Shown here piece by piece: positions 1 through 6,125 of a stretch of 10,425 nucleotides of DNA (position 1 is its first letter; every line of letters starts with the position of its first letter). The DNA is from Lachnospiraceae bacterium. GTDB lineage: Bacteria; Bacillota; Clostridia; Lachnospirales; Lachnospiraceae. The DNA lies in assembly GCA_020860745.1 (NCBI GenBank), contig JAJBTR010000412.1, positions 1,322 through 11,746 on the forward strand, read 5' to 3'. The notes below the pieces were generated by a model, which had not been told where the DNA came from, did no database searches, and saw only the letters and a program-made list of their open reading frames with translations. Both the position numbers and the translations under genes were made by a program.

Positions 1-203
1 ACTCCACAAAATGGGTTGTCACCGGCGACCCCTCCACCGAGGTAGTAATAAGCCAGCCTCCGACTCCGCAGCTGACCTGTACAATCTCCATCAATCGAAT
101 TCCAGACGTTATCAATGCCGCGCCCGGATATGTTACAACAGATCAGCTGCCATTTAATCGATATCTGATCCGTCCGTTAAACGAATATGTAAACAAACAA
201 TAA
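1..203 (+). CDS. C-terminal end of a dihydrodipicolinate reductase-like / 2,4-diaminopentanoate dehydrogenase-type oxidoreductase (partial)
   Basis: An open frame enters from the left edge (first whole codon at base 3) and stops at TAA 201-203, giving 66 residues. The 5' part lies outside the window. The visible tail contains VINRIPDV-like and PGYVTTDQLP-like segments: it reads ISINRIPDVINAAPG, followed by a Thr-Thr-Asp-Gln-Leu-Pro turn. This layout is remembered from the C-terminus of NAD(P)-binding DapB-fold proteins annotated as dihydrodipicolinate reductase-like or 2,4-diaminopentanoate (ornithine pathway) dehydrogenases in Clostridia. Those enzymes reduce or deaminate amino-acid-derived substrates in the cytosol. 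The nucleotide-binding domain and active site are not visible, so the exact substrate cannot be given. No rho-independent terminator is seen in the 136 bases before the next gene. Confidence 0.5.
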   Translation, partial: STKWVVTGDPSTEVVISQPPTPQLTCTISINRIPDVINAAPGYVTTDQLPFNRYLIRPLNEYVNKQ

Positions 204-339
204 CCAGCACTATCATAAAATTAAGTACTAACCCGCTCCTTTCTACATATATATACTAAAGAAGAATCGTATTCTGTCATCATTCAGTATAATCAGAAGT
301 ATCTATTTGTTTGCAATGTCAGAAAAAAAGGAGCAATAC

Positions 340-1104
340 ATGGCATACGACATTATCTTAGACGCCGGACACGGCGGTTTTGACAACGGAGCATCCTACA
401 TGGGCCGCGCAGAAAAGGACGATGTCCTCCGCCTCACGCTCGCCGTCGGGCAGCAGTTGGAAGCAGACGGCTACAGCATTTATTACACCCGCACCAGCGA
501 TGTATACAATTCTCCCACGGAAAAAGCGCAGCTCGCTAATGAGTCCGGCGGCAGCTATTTTATCTCCTTCCACCGGAATTCCGCTGTGGAGGATAACCTG
601 TACGACGGCATACAGACCCTGGTCTATCAGGAAAACGAGACCGTCAGCCGCCTGGCCGGCAATATCAACGCAGCTCTGGAACAGGCCGGCTTTCAAAATC
701 TCGGCATCGAGGAGGTGCCCGGACTGATCGTTCTGCGGAAAACAGAAATGCCGGCCGTCCTGGTGGAAGTCGGCTTTCTCAACAACGAAAAGGACAACGC
801 CATTTTTGATGAAAATTACGACCGGATTGTCGCCGCCATCGTCTCCGGCATCGAGGAAAGCATTCCGCTTACCGCCCAGTCTCTGCCAAAGGAGTACGCC
901 GTGCAGACGGGCCTCTTCCGGTACGACGTCAACGCCGCCTACCAGCTGGAGCGCCTGGAAATGCAGGGTTTTGCCGGACAGATCACCTTCGACAATCCCT
1001 ACTATGCAGTCCGGGTAGGGCAGACCGCCTCCCTTGACGACGCCGTCGCGCTGCAGGAAAATCTGAAACGCTACGGATATACCACACTGATTGTATCTTC
1101 TTAG
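340..1104 (+). CDS. N-acetylmuramoyl-L-alanine amidase (Amidase_3) with C-terminal SPOR domain, no signal peptide
   Basis: The 254-residue product should cleave the amide bond between N-acetylmuramic acid and L-alanine in peptidoglycan. Residues 3-173 form a zinc-dependent Amidase_3 domain: DAGHGG at 8-13 supplies ligand His11, Glu25 is the second ligand, SFHRN supplies His78, and Glu143 in LVEVGF is the catalytic glutamate. Residues about 186-253 form a SPOR domain (YAVQTGLF at the start, YYAVRVG near the end), which binds denuded glycan at septa. I chose ATG 340 over in-frame ATGs at 307 and 316 because AAGGAG lies six bases before it and the family usually begins directly with the first beta strand (MAYDIILDAGHGG). 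There is no signal peptide or membrane segment, so export is unexplained. Such leaderless forms are known in Clostridia and in clostridial phage endolysins, but no phage genes are nearby. Function is well supported; the physiological role (division, sporulation, germination) is not. Confidence 0.9.
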   Translation: MAYDIILDAGHGGFDNGASYMGRAEKDDVLRLTLAVGQQLEADGYSIYYTRTSDVYNSPTEKAQLANESGGSYFISFHRNSAVEDNLYDGIQTLVYQENETVSRLAGNINAALEQAGFQNLGIEEVPGLIVLRKTEMPAVLVEVGFLNNEKDNAIFDENYDRIVAAIVSGIEESIPLTAQSLPKEYAVQTGLFRYDVNAAYQLERLEMQGFAGQITFDNPYYAVRVGQTASLDDAVALQENLKRYGYTTLIVSS

Positions 1105-1190
1105 TGCAAGCTATATTTATTTTTTCATAAACCAGCCACTCCCATTGCACAGGATACACAAAAAACAAAAAATTTCGGTACAATAGACCC

Positions 1191-1219
1191 TTTTCACCCG
1201 GGGACAGACCGCGTATAAT
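1191..1219 (+). promoter_or_regulatory. Sigma-A type promoter for the MinD-like gene
   Basis: A perfect -10 box TATAAT (1214-1219) is preceded at 17 bases by TTTTCA (1191-1196), a 4/6 match to TTGACA. Transcription would begin near 1226, about 35 bases before the ATG at 1261. The spacing and the perfect -10 make this the best promoter candidate in the 156-base gap after the amidase gene. Confidence 0.55.
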
Positions 1220-1260
1220 AGAGACATCTTTACCGTCACTTTTGTATCGCACAGGTCATT

Positions 1261-1761
1261 ATGAATCATACCTACATCATCGCATTCTGGAGTCTGTCCC
1301 CCATCAACTCCCGCCGTTTCTGCATGGACTTTTTTGCGTCCTCCCTGAAACCGTTCGGCGACATCCAGTGTCTCGACTGCGGGAACAGACAGGACAGACG
1401 CACGGTACAGCTTCTGCACCAGGCTGATCTGGTGGTCATCGCACTGCAGCAGAGCCACCGTGAAATCTGCGATCTCTTCTGCAAAAACACACTTCGTTTT
1501 TCCAACTGCATCTATCTGATTGTGGACTACTATCCCGACCGGGAATTTGACCTGGTAAAGATTGCGTTTGAGTTTCGCATTCCGCTCTCCCGTCTTGCCT
1601 GCATTCCCTACCATCCCGGCCGTCGGGATCTGTTCCCCGGGGAAGAACCCGCAAAAAACCAGACCGGCGGCACGGTTCTGCGGTCCGGCCGCGGAAGGCC
1701 GGGATTCTGCAGGGAACTCTATCGCGCCCGGCGGGTCATGCTGCAGGCGCTGGGCTTTTAA
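1261..1761 (+). CDS. Degenerate MinD/ParA-like P-loop protein lacking Walker A
   Basis: The 166-residue product resembles the second half of a MinD/ParA-like ATPase family seen in Lachnospiraceae. It opens IIAFWS at 5-10, as those proteins do. The switch-like segment CLDCGN lies at 38-43, the strand ADLVVIALQQ at 55-64, CIYLIVDYY at 83-91, and the tail strand LACIPYHPG at 112-120. The expected KGGxGKT-type Walker A loop after the first strand is absent: this stretch reads SLSPINSRR. The roughly 80 residues normally found between the P-loop and the DCG motif are shortened to about 20, so ATP hydrolysis is unlikely. ATG 1261 is the only start in frame after the stop at 1219; its ribosome site is weak (AGG at -8). 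A competing minus-strand open frame over the same bases shows no recognisable motifs. It could be a degraded gene or a nucleotide-free paralogue. Function unknown. Confidence 0.5.
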   Translation: MNHTYIIAFWSLSPINSRRFCMDFFASSLKPFGDIQCLDCGNRQDRRTVQLLHQADLVVIALQQSHREICDLFCKNTLRFSNCIYLIVDYYPDREFDLVKIAFEFRIPLSRLACIPYHPGRRDLFPGEEPAKNQTGGTVLRSGRGRPGFCRELYRARRVMLQALGF

Positions 1762-1782
1762 AAAAACCGGGTAGGAGACCCG
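1760..1782 (-). terminator. Second (backup) minus-strand terminator after the CorC gene
   Basis: Read on the minus strand, CGGGT and ACCCG (1778-1782 and 1768-1772) form a five-base-pair GC-rich stem with a five-base loop. One more G and seven T follow (1766-1760). It lies about 60 bases beyond the main CorC terminator and overlaps the stop codon of the convergent MinD-like gene. The stem is short, so efficiency is uncertain. Confidence 0.4.
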
Positions 1783-1784
1783 AC

Positions 1785-1836
1785 GCGCGGGGTGCAGACA
1801 GCATAACAGTCGTATTCCATACACGCCCCCCCGCGC
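1785..1836. repeat. Long-loop GC-rich inverted repeat between convergent genes
   Basis: GCGCGGGG (1785-1792) is exactly complementary to CCCCGCGC (1829-1836), with a 36-base loop. On the plus strand it is followed by only three T, so it is at best a weak terminator for the MinD-like gene. It lies between two minus-strand terminator hairpins. Nothing else is recognised in this 93-base gap. Confidence 0.35.
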
Positions 1837-1840
1837 AGTT

Positions 1841-1869
1841 TAAAAAGAACCCGCCTACCCGGCGGGTTC
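1841..1869 (-). terminator. Rho-independent terminator overlapping the CorC gene stop codon
   Basis: A perfect nine-base-pair stem (GAACCCGCC at 1847-1855, GGCGGGTTC at 1861-1869) with a five-base loop is followed on the minus strand by five T (1846-1842). The right arm, 1861-1869, lies inside the last codons of the CorC gene, and its TAG (1857-1855) straddles the loop and the other arm. The hairpin is therefore partly coding sequence. Confidence 0.85.
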
Positions 1870-3135
1870 CTCCACTTCTTTCTCAGGAACTCTCACATAT
1901 ATTTTCACAATCCGGTGTTTTTCCTTCGTCCAGACCTGCATATAAACGCCCTCCGGCGTCGTGATCGCATCCGTTACTTTCGGAAGTCGGTCCAGCATTC
2001 CGATCATATAACCGCCGACGGAATCATAATCCTCCGATTCCAGATGAAGATTCAAAGCCTCATTCAGGTCGTCCAGCTGCATCTGACCTTCCACCAGATA
2101 CTCCCGCTCGGAAATCTGCTGCAGCAGTTCCACCTCGTCCTCGTCAAACTCATCCCGGATTTCACCCACAATCTCCTCGATCAGATCCTCCATCGTGATC
2201 AGACCGTCCGTCATGCCGTACTCATCCAGCACAATGGCGATACTAATATGATTTTTCCGCATCGCAATCAGAAGATCAGCCGTGTTCTTATGCGTGTGCG
2301 TGAAATACGGCTCCCGCATCAGCGCATGAACCGAAAAATGCTCCTTGTCGCAGAGGAGAAGATCCTTCATATTCAAAATACCGACCACATTGTCTGTCGT
2401 ATCTTCGTAGACAGGCAGGCGTGTAAACTTATCCTCGGCAAAAACTTCCAGCACCTCATCGTAGGTAGCGTCGATATGTACAAAAGTCATATCAATCCGG
2501 CGCACCATCACGTCCTCCGCCACCGTGTCCCCGAAATCAAACACATTGTTGATCATTTCTTCTTCTTCCGGCTCAATCACACCGGATTCCTGGCTGAGCT
2601 CCAGAACCGTGCGCAGTTCGCGCTCCGACATAACGCTGTTTTTCTCATTGGGATCTACGCGCAGCAGCCGGAGAAAGCCGGAAGCGAGCATGTTGATAAC
2701 GAAAATCACCGGTGTCAGGACATTCATCCAGATCCAGATCACTCTGCTGTAACGCAGGGAAAGCTTCTCGGAACGGATCGTAGCGATCGTCTTCGGGGAT
2801 ATCTCTCCAAAAATCAGCACCAGTACCGTCAATATCCCGGTAGAAATACCTGCAGCAGCGCTGCCGAACAGCCGGACTGCGACAATCGTAGCCAGCGAGG
2901 AAGCAGAAATATTTACCAGGTTATTGCCGATCAGAATGGCGCTCAGCATCTTCTGGGGGTTGTCTGTCACACGCAGCACCAGCTGCGCCCGCTTGTCTCC
3001 CTCCTCCGCAAGAGTTTTCATACTGATCTTACTTACTGTCGTCAGTGCCGTCTCCGCAGATGAAAAAAAAGCCGACAGCGCCAGCAAAAGAATCAAAACT
3101 AATATAGGTATCGCGACGTCTGGGTCCAAAAACAA
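1855..3135 (-). CDS. CorC/HlyC family CNNM-CBS membrane protein (hemolysin-like; putative divalent cation efflux)
   Basis: The 426-residue product has the classic three-part layout. First is a CNNM (DUF21) membrane domain, about 5-190, with the hallmark SAFFSSAETAL at 21-31 and GEISPKT at 110-116. Then comes a pair of CBS modules, about 205-325, including FTRLPVYE at 237-244 and DEYGMTDG at 304-311. Last is a CorC_HlyC domain, about 340-416. Members sit in the plasma membrane. Related CNNM/CorC proteins export Mg2+ with the CBS pair sensing adenine nucleotides; the old hemolysin label is historical. The start is TTG at 3135-3133, six bases after an AGGAG, with no in-frame ATG near it. The length is normal. 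It is monocistronic, convergent with the MinD-like gene and divergent from the TIGR04086 gene, and ends in a terminator that overlaps its stop. Transport specificity is inferred from the family only. Confidence 0.92.
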   Translation of the reverse strand: MFLDPDVAIPILVLILLLALSAFFSSAETALTTVSKISMKTLAEEGDKRAQLVLRVTDNPQKMLSAILIGNNLVNISASSLATIVAVRLFGSAAAGISTGILTVLVLIFGEISPKTIATIRSEKLSLRYSRVIWIWMNVLTPVIFVINMLASGFLRLLRVDPNEKNSVMSERELRTVLELSQESGVIEPEEEEMINNVFDFGDTVAEDVMVRRIDMTFVHIDATYDEVLEVFAEDKFTRLPVYEDTTDNVVGILNMKDLLLCDKEHFSVHALMREPYFTHTHKNTADLLIAMRKNHISIAIVLDEYGMTDGLITMEDLIEEIVGEIRDEFDEDEVELLQQISEREYLVEGQMQLDDLNEALNLHLESEDYDSVGGYMIGMLDRLPKVTDAITTPEGVYMQVWTKEKHRIVKIYVRVPEKEVEEPAG

Positions 3136-3146
3136 ATCACTCTCCT
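3133..3146 (-). promoter_or_regulatory. Ribosome binding site and TTG start of the CorC gene
   Basis: On the minus strand AGGAG (3146-3142) is followed by six bases and then TTG (3135-3133), giving Met-Phe-Leu-Asp-Pro. A GTG at 3140-3138 is out of frame and no ATG is available before the first membrane segment. The site therefore fixes an unusual start codon. Confidence 0.7.
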
Positions 3147-3294
3147 GTCTTTTTCAAAATATTCATCTCTATTGCCACGAACTGTAAATGAAAATTCCCA
3201 AATCTCAATCTCCCACGATAAATGTAAGAAAAATCCTACCACATCTGTTCTTTTTTGCAAGTATAACATATATATAATGCAGGAGGATTTTATC

Positions 3295-3668
3295 ATGGAA
3301 AGAACAAAAAGGCAAAAAACAAACCCCTGACCATCATCAGCACTCTGCTGATCATGTATGTCATCACCGGCCTCGCCCTCCTGGTACTGGCCTTTCTGCT
3401 GTTAAAACTGCAGCCTGGTGAAAATATCGTATCTGCCGGCATCCTGGTGATCTACATCCTTTCCTGCCTGGTCGGCGGACTGATCGCCGGAAAACGGATG
3501 AAAGTACATAAATTCCTCTGGGGCGTCCTGACTGGCACAGCCTATTTTCTGATTCTGCTCGCCGGTTCCTTTTTGCTGAACCGGGGCGTCAGCGACGACA
3601 TCGTTCAGGTCACAACCACACTGGTCATGTGCATGGCTGCGGGAATGATCGGGGGCATGATAAGCTAG
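3295..3668 (+). CDS. TIGR04086 family membrane protein with a frameshift in its first codons
   Basis: From 3354 an open frame of 104 codons (MYVITGL..., stop TAG 3666-3668) encodes most of a four-helix membrane protein of the TIGR04086 (YrzE-like) type. Helices lie around 3330-3408, 3430-3490, 3510-3580 and 3605-3663, and a GGLIAGKRM loop follows helix two. Function in the family is unknown; it is common in Clostridia and Bacilli. The ATG at 3354 has no ribosome site and falls inside helix one. The real signal is upstream: AGGAGG (3281-3286) eight bases before ATG 3295. That frame reads MERTKRQK and then hits TGA at 3328. Adding one A to the six-A run at 3314-3319 would join it exactly to KNKPLTIIS and the downstream frame, giving about 124 residues. 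I read this as a one-base deletion, natural or an assembly error. Internal initiation at 3354 is possible but weak. Confidence 0.7.
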
Positions 3669-3721
3669 TACGGCTGTGCAGAACCGGAATCTGTCCGACA
3701 TTACCGTATCCGCCAACCGAA

Positions 3722-4174
3722 TCACAACGGGATTTTTGTAATTTTATAACCTTTCCCGTCAATCTCCATCACCGCGAAAGAAATCTCACCGCCAAACCGG
3801 GGCCGTCCGCAGCTTCCCGGATTCAGCCAGAGCTTCCCGTCAACCACTTCCTCAGAATAGCGGTGAGTATGTCCATGGACAACTATATCCGCCTCCGCAG
3901 CCATCCGCCCTGCGTCATACCGGTCATGGACAAGCAGGAACTCCAACTCCCCAATCCGGAAGCGGAGCCTCTGCCGAAGATTCTGCGCCCAGTAAAAATC
4001 ATTGTTGCCCCGAACTGCATAGAGTTTCCCCCGCATCAGACGCAGTTTGTCCAGAATATATTCCTCCGCAAAGTCTCCCGCATGTAAAATATAATCACAG
4101 TTTTTTAACGTACCGATTACCTCCGGCCGCAAAAGGCCGTGGGTATCGGAAATAATTCCCACTTTTATCGCCAT
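3722..4174 (-). CDS. Metallophosphoesterase, MJ0936/YfcE family phosphodiesterase
   Basis: The 150-residue protein carries the full set of metal-binding motifs of small calcineurin-like phosphodiesterases: SDTHG (Asp10, His12), HAGD (Asp34), GNND (Asn57), LVHD (His83) and VHGHTHR (His102, His104), then NPGS at 118-121. These enzymes bind two divalent metals and hydrolyse phosphodiesters in vitro; the cellular substrate is generally unknown. The length is typical and nothing is missing. ATG 4174 directly precedes the first beta strand (AIKVGIISD). A GGGGAG stretch lies somewhat far upstream (about 13 bases). A strong promoter with an overlapping dyad lies at 4214-4242. The gene stands alone, convergent with the TIGR04086 gene across a 53-base gap without an obvious terminator, and divergent from the HD gene. 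Confidence 0.9.
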   Translation of the reverse strand: MAIKVGIISDTHGLLRPEVIGTLKNCDYILHAGDFAEEYILDKLRLMRGKLYAVRGNNDFYWAQNLRQRLRFRIGELEFLLVHDRYDAGRMAAEADIVVHGHTHRYSEEVVDGKLWLNPGSCGRPRFGGEISFAVMEIDGKGYKITKIPL

Positions 4175-4212
4175 AGACGATTTTTCTCTCCCCGTTGTAT
4201 TTTGAATGAGTT

Positions 4213-4227
4213 AACTATAACATAGTT
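4213..4227. promoter_or_regulatory. Inverted repeat over the -10 box, possible operator
   Basis: AACTAT-AAC-ATAGTT is a perfect six-base inverted repeat with a three-base centre (4213-4227). It covers the -10 element of the phosphodiesterase promoter and sits in the divergent region shared with the HD gene. Its placement suits repressor binding, but no known consensus was recognised. Confidence 0.35.
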
Positions 4228-4242
4228 CCGTGCCATTGTCGA
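4214..4242 (-). promoter_or_regulatory. Sigma-A type promoter for the phosphodiesterase gene
   Basis: On the minus strand TCGACA (4242-4237, 5/6 to TTGACA) is followed by exactly 17 bases and TATAGT (4219-4214, 5/6 to TATAAT). Transcription should start near 4207, giving a leader of about 33 bases. Confidence 0.65.
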
Positions 4243-4414
4243 GCAGATGCTTCCATAAAAGAATGTCGTGAAAAATGAAAGAAAGTAAATTATGTCTGTA
4301 CGGATTACCTTCAGATATGTTACACTTAAGCCATATTTTCAGAAGAAAGCAGAGATAAAATATCTCATGCAGACAGCTGTACCCACAGCAAACACGAATC
4401 AAAAGGAGACAACC

Positions 4415-4900
4415 ATGATTGAACAACTGATTGTGGAAATGATTACCTATTATGCCGGAGACGCACCGCGGATTCAGCACTTCCTGAAAGTTCATGATTT
4501 TGCCAGAACCATCGCGGTGCTGGAAAATATAGATGAGAATACGATTTTTACACTGGAAGCCGCCGCCGTCGTCCACGACATCGGCATCCATATCAGCGAG
4601 GAAAAATACGGTTCCTGCGCCGGATCTTATCAGGAACTGGAGGGACCGCCGCTGGCGGAAGAAATGCTGAAACGTCTGGGATTCTCAGAGGAAGTCATCT
4701 CCCGGGTCAGTTACCTGGTCGGGCATCATCACACCTACAGCAATATCGACGGTTCGGACTATCAGATTCTTGTGGAGGCAGATTTTCTGGTCAATCTCTT
4801 TGAAGACGACTCACCAAAAAACGCAGTAGAACATGCTTTGCAGCATATCTTCCGGACAAAAACGGGCATCCGTTTCTGCCGGGAAATGTTCGGAGTGTAA
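4415..4900 (+). CDS. HD-domain metal-dependent phosphohydrolase-like protein
   Basis: The 161-residue protein fills a compact HD fold: His27 in FLKVHDFA, the signature His54-Asp55 in VVHDIGIH, a His cluster in VGHHHTY (104-106), and Asp123 in LVEADFLV. This pattern fits a metal-dependent phosphohydrolase, but the substrate (nucleotide or otherwise) is not known for this small clostridial family. I place the start at ATG 4415 because AAGGAG ends six bases before it; an in-frame ATG at 4292 would add 41 unconserved residues without a ribosome site. It is monocistronic, divergent from the phosphodiesterase and closed by a strong hairpin. No promoter for it was convincing in the 240-base upstream gap. 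Confidence 0.85.
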   Translation: MIEQLIVEMITYYAGDAPRIQHFLKVHDFARTIAVLENIDENTIFTLEAAAVVHDIGIHISEEKYGSCAGSYQELEGPPLAEEMLKRLGFSEEVISRVSYLVGHHHTYSNIDGSDYQILVEADFLVNLFEDDSPKNAVEHALQHIFRTKTGIRFCREMFGV

Positions 4901-4908
4901 AACGAAGC

Positions 4909-4947
4909 GGGCATATCCACGGATCCAATCCCCGGATATGCCCTTTT
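4909..4947 (+). terminator. Rho-independent terminator of the HD gene, possibly bidirectional
   Basis: A perfect ten-base-pair stem (GGGCATATCC at 4909-4918, GGATATGCCC at 4934-4943) with a 15-base loop is followed on the plus strand by four T. On the minus strand the tail is less T-rich (GCTTCGTTTT), so it may only weakly serve the convergent alcohol dehydrogenase gene, whose stop is 24 bases away. Confidence 0.8.
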
Positions 4948-4967
4948 AAAAGGAAGATAACAACAAA

Positions 4968-6080
4968 TCAGAAAAGTTCTCTGTAAATCTTATAGACCCT
5001 GTCACGGTTCAGTTCCACAAAATTATTCGCCATCAGCCGTCCCTGGTTCACCATCACAGATTCTGTGAATTCCTCCAGATCCTGCTCAGTCACGCCGTAT
5101 TCGTGAAGCGCTTTTTTCGGAATCAGAACGTTCAGAAGACTCTCCAGTTCCTCAAAAACATCTTTCACCTCGCAGTTTAAAATTCCGGCTATAAACGCAT
5201 TCAGCTTCGCGATTTCACCGTCTGTCTTCAGTTCCATATAATTTTTCATAACGCCGGTAAACATGGCATAATTGGCTTCCCCGTGCGCCACATGGTAAGT
5301 GGCGCCAAGCGGATAGCTGAGGGCATGTACAGCCGCGCAGCCGGCGTTGCCGAAAGCGATACCTGCATAGTTTGAGGCAACAAGGAAATCTTCTAACAAC
5401 GGCATCCGCGCCTCCGGGCCGTTATCCCGGATCTCCTTATATCCGTTTAAAATCATCTCTATCGCCTTATATCCGAACATTCTGGTATAACCATTGCCCT
5501 TCGGGGAGAGGGAGGATTCCACCGCGTGAATCAATGCGTCGATAGAACTGGTAGCAAAAAACCGGAACGGCAGTCCCTTCAACAATTCCGGAATCAGCAC
5601 CGCTTTGTCCGCATACATCTCATCCACCGCCAGACCCTTTTTTGTGCCCCGGCTGTTCAGAGCCAGAATCGCGATATTGGTTACCTCTGACCCGGTTCCG
5701 CAGGTCGTCGGAACCAGAATCAGCTCTTTATCTTTTTCAATCGGCAGTTTCCCGTCATACAGATCGAGAATCGGAGATACATTTTTCAGTACAAAGAGCT
5801 TACTGATATCAATGACCGTGCCGCCGCCGATTGCAATAATCCGCTTCGGATTGCCCTTGATGTCTCTGTAGATTGCCTCCGCCATATCATCAGAAGGCTC
5901 CCCGGCACCGTATTTTTCCTGAAAAAGCACTTCACATTCCAGATTCAGCCCGCCAAAATACGGCTGATAAATATACTCATTTGTAATTACAAGATCATCC
6001 TGCCCGATCTGAAATTCTTCCGCGAACTCTTTCGCTGTCTCATACCGGAATAGCTCCGGCTTTACCATAAACTGTTTCAT
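4968..6080 (-). CDS. Iron-containing alcohol dehydrogenase, 4-hydroxybutyrate dehydrogenase-like
   Basis: The 370-residue enzyme is a group III (Fe-ADH) dehydrogenase interconverting an aldehyde and a primary alcohol with NAD(H) in the cytosol. It shows the GGGTVID dinucleotide loop at 85-91, PTTCGTGSEVT at 124-134, and metal ligands Asp181, His185 (DALIHAVES), His252 (VHALSYP) and His266 (HVAHGEAN). By memory of the family, start, length and many blocks closely follow C. kluyveri 4-hydroxybutyrate dehydrogenase, which reduces succinate semialdehyde. It is the last gene of a tight run, 45 bases after the transketolase C-subunit gene. The ATG at 6080 matches the family N-terminus, though its GGAGG is about 13 bases away. 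Context argues against a plain butyrate-pathway role: no CoA-transferase or dehydratase is nearby. An alternative is reduction of another small anionic aldehyde released by the neighbouring transketolase, for example sulfoacetaldehyde. Confidence 0.85.
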   Translation of the reverse strand: MKQFMVKPELFRYETAKEFAEEFQIGQDDLVITNEYIYQPYFGGLNLECEVLFQEKYGAGEPSDDMAEAIYRDIKGNPKRIIAIGGGTVIDISKLFVLKNVSPILDLYDGKLPIEKDKELILVPTTCGTGSEVTNIAILALNSRGTKKGLAVDEMYADKAVLIPELLKGLPFRFFATSSIDALIHAVESSLSPKGNGYTRMFGYKAIEMILNGYKEIRDNGPEARMPLLEDFLVASNYAGIAFGNAGCAAVHALSYPLGATYHVAHGEANYAMFTGVMKNYMELKTDGEIAKLNAFIAGILNCEVKDVFEELESLLNVLIPKKALHEYGVTEQDLEEFTESVMVNQGRLMANNFVELNRDRVYKIYRELF

Positions 6081-6125
6081 ATCCGCATCTGTTCCTCCGT
6101 TTCTTCTACCGCCTGTATTCTGCAG

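Noticed and set aside
288..293. TATAAT upstream of the amidase gene
   Set aside because: No -35-like hexamer at 16-18 bases and no extended -10, so it is not called a promoter, although it could be one for an alternative sigma factor.
1117..1824. Long minus-strand open frame over the MinD-like gene
   Set aside because: It has no ribosome site, no recognisable motif and a Cys/Arg-rich shadow-like composition. The plus strand has MinD-family segments and a promoter.
1915..3063. Plus-strand open frame of 382 codons antisense to the CorC gene
   Set aside because: His/Arg/Gln-rich translation typical of an antisense shadow. The minus strand carries clear CNNM and CBS motifs across the whole region.
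3273..3278. TATAAT just before the TIGR04086 ribosome site
   Set aside because: Transcription would start within the ribosome binding site and no -35 element is present at the right distance.
3306..3320. Programmed -1 frameshift site in the TIGR04086 gene
   Set aside because: The A-runs do not place an in-phase X XXY YYZ heptamer of a known efficient type, and no stimulatory structure was seen. A one-base deletion is simpler.
4292..4414. 41-codon N-terminal extension of the HD protein
   Set aside because: No ribosome site at 4292 and the extension does not resemble the family. AAGGAG at proper spacing supports 4415.
4968..6080. Interpretation as part of a succinate/4-hydroxybutyrate butyrate pathway
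   Set aside because: Not excluded, but no 4-hydroxybutyryl-CoA dehydratase, CoA-transferase or succinate semialdehyde dehydrogenase lies in the window, and the gene is operonic with transketolase instead.
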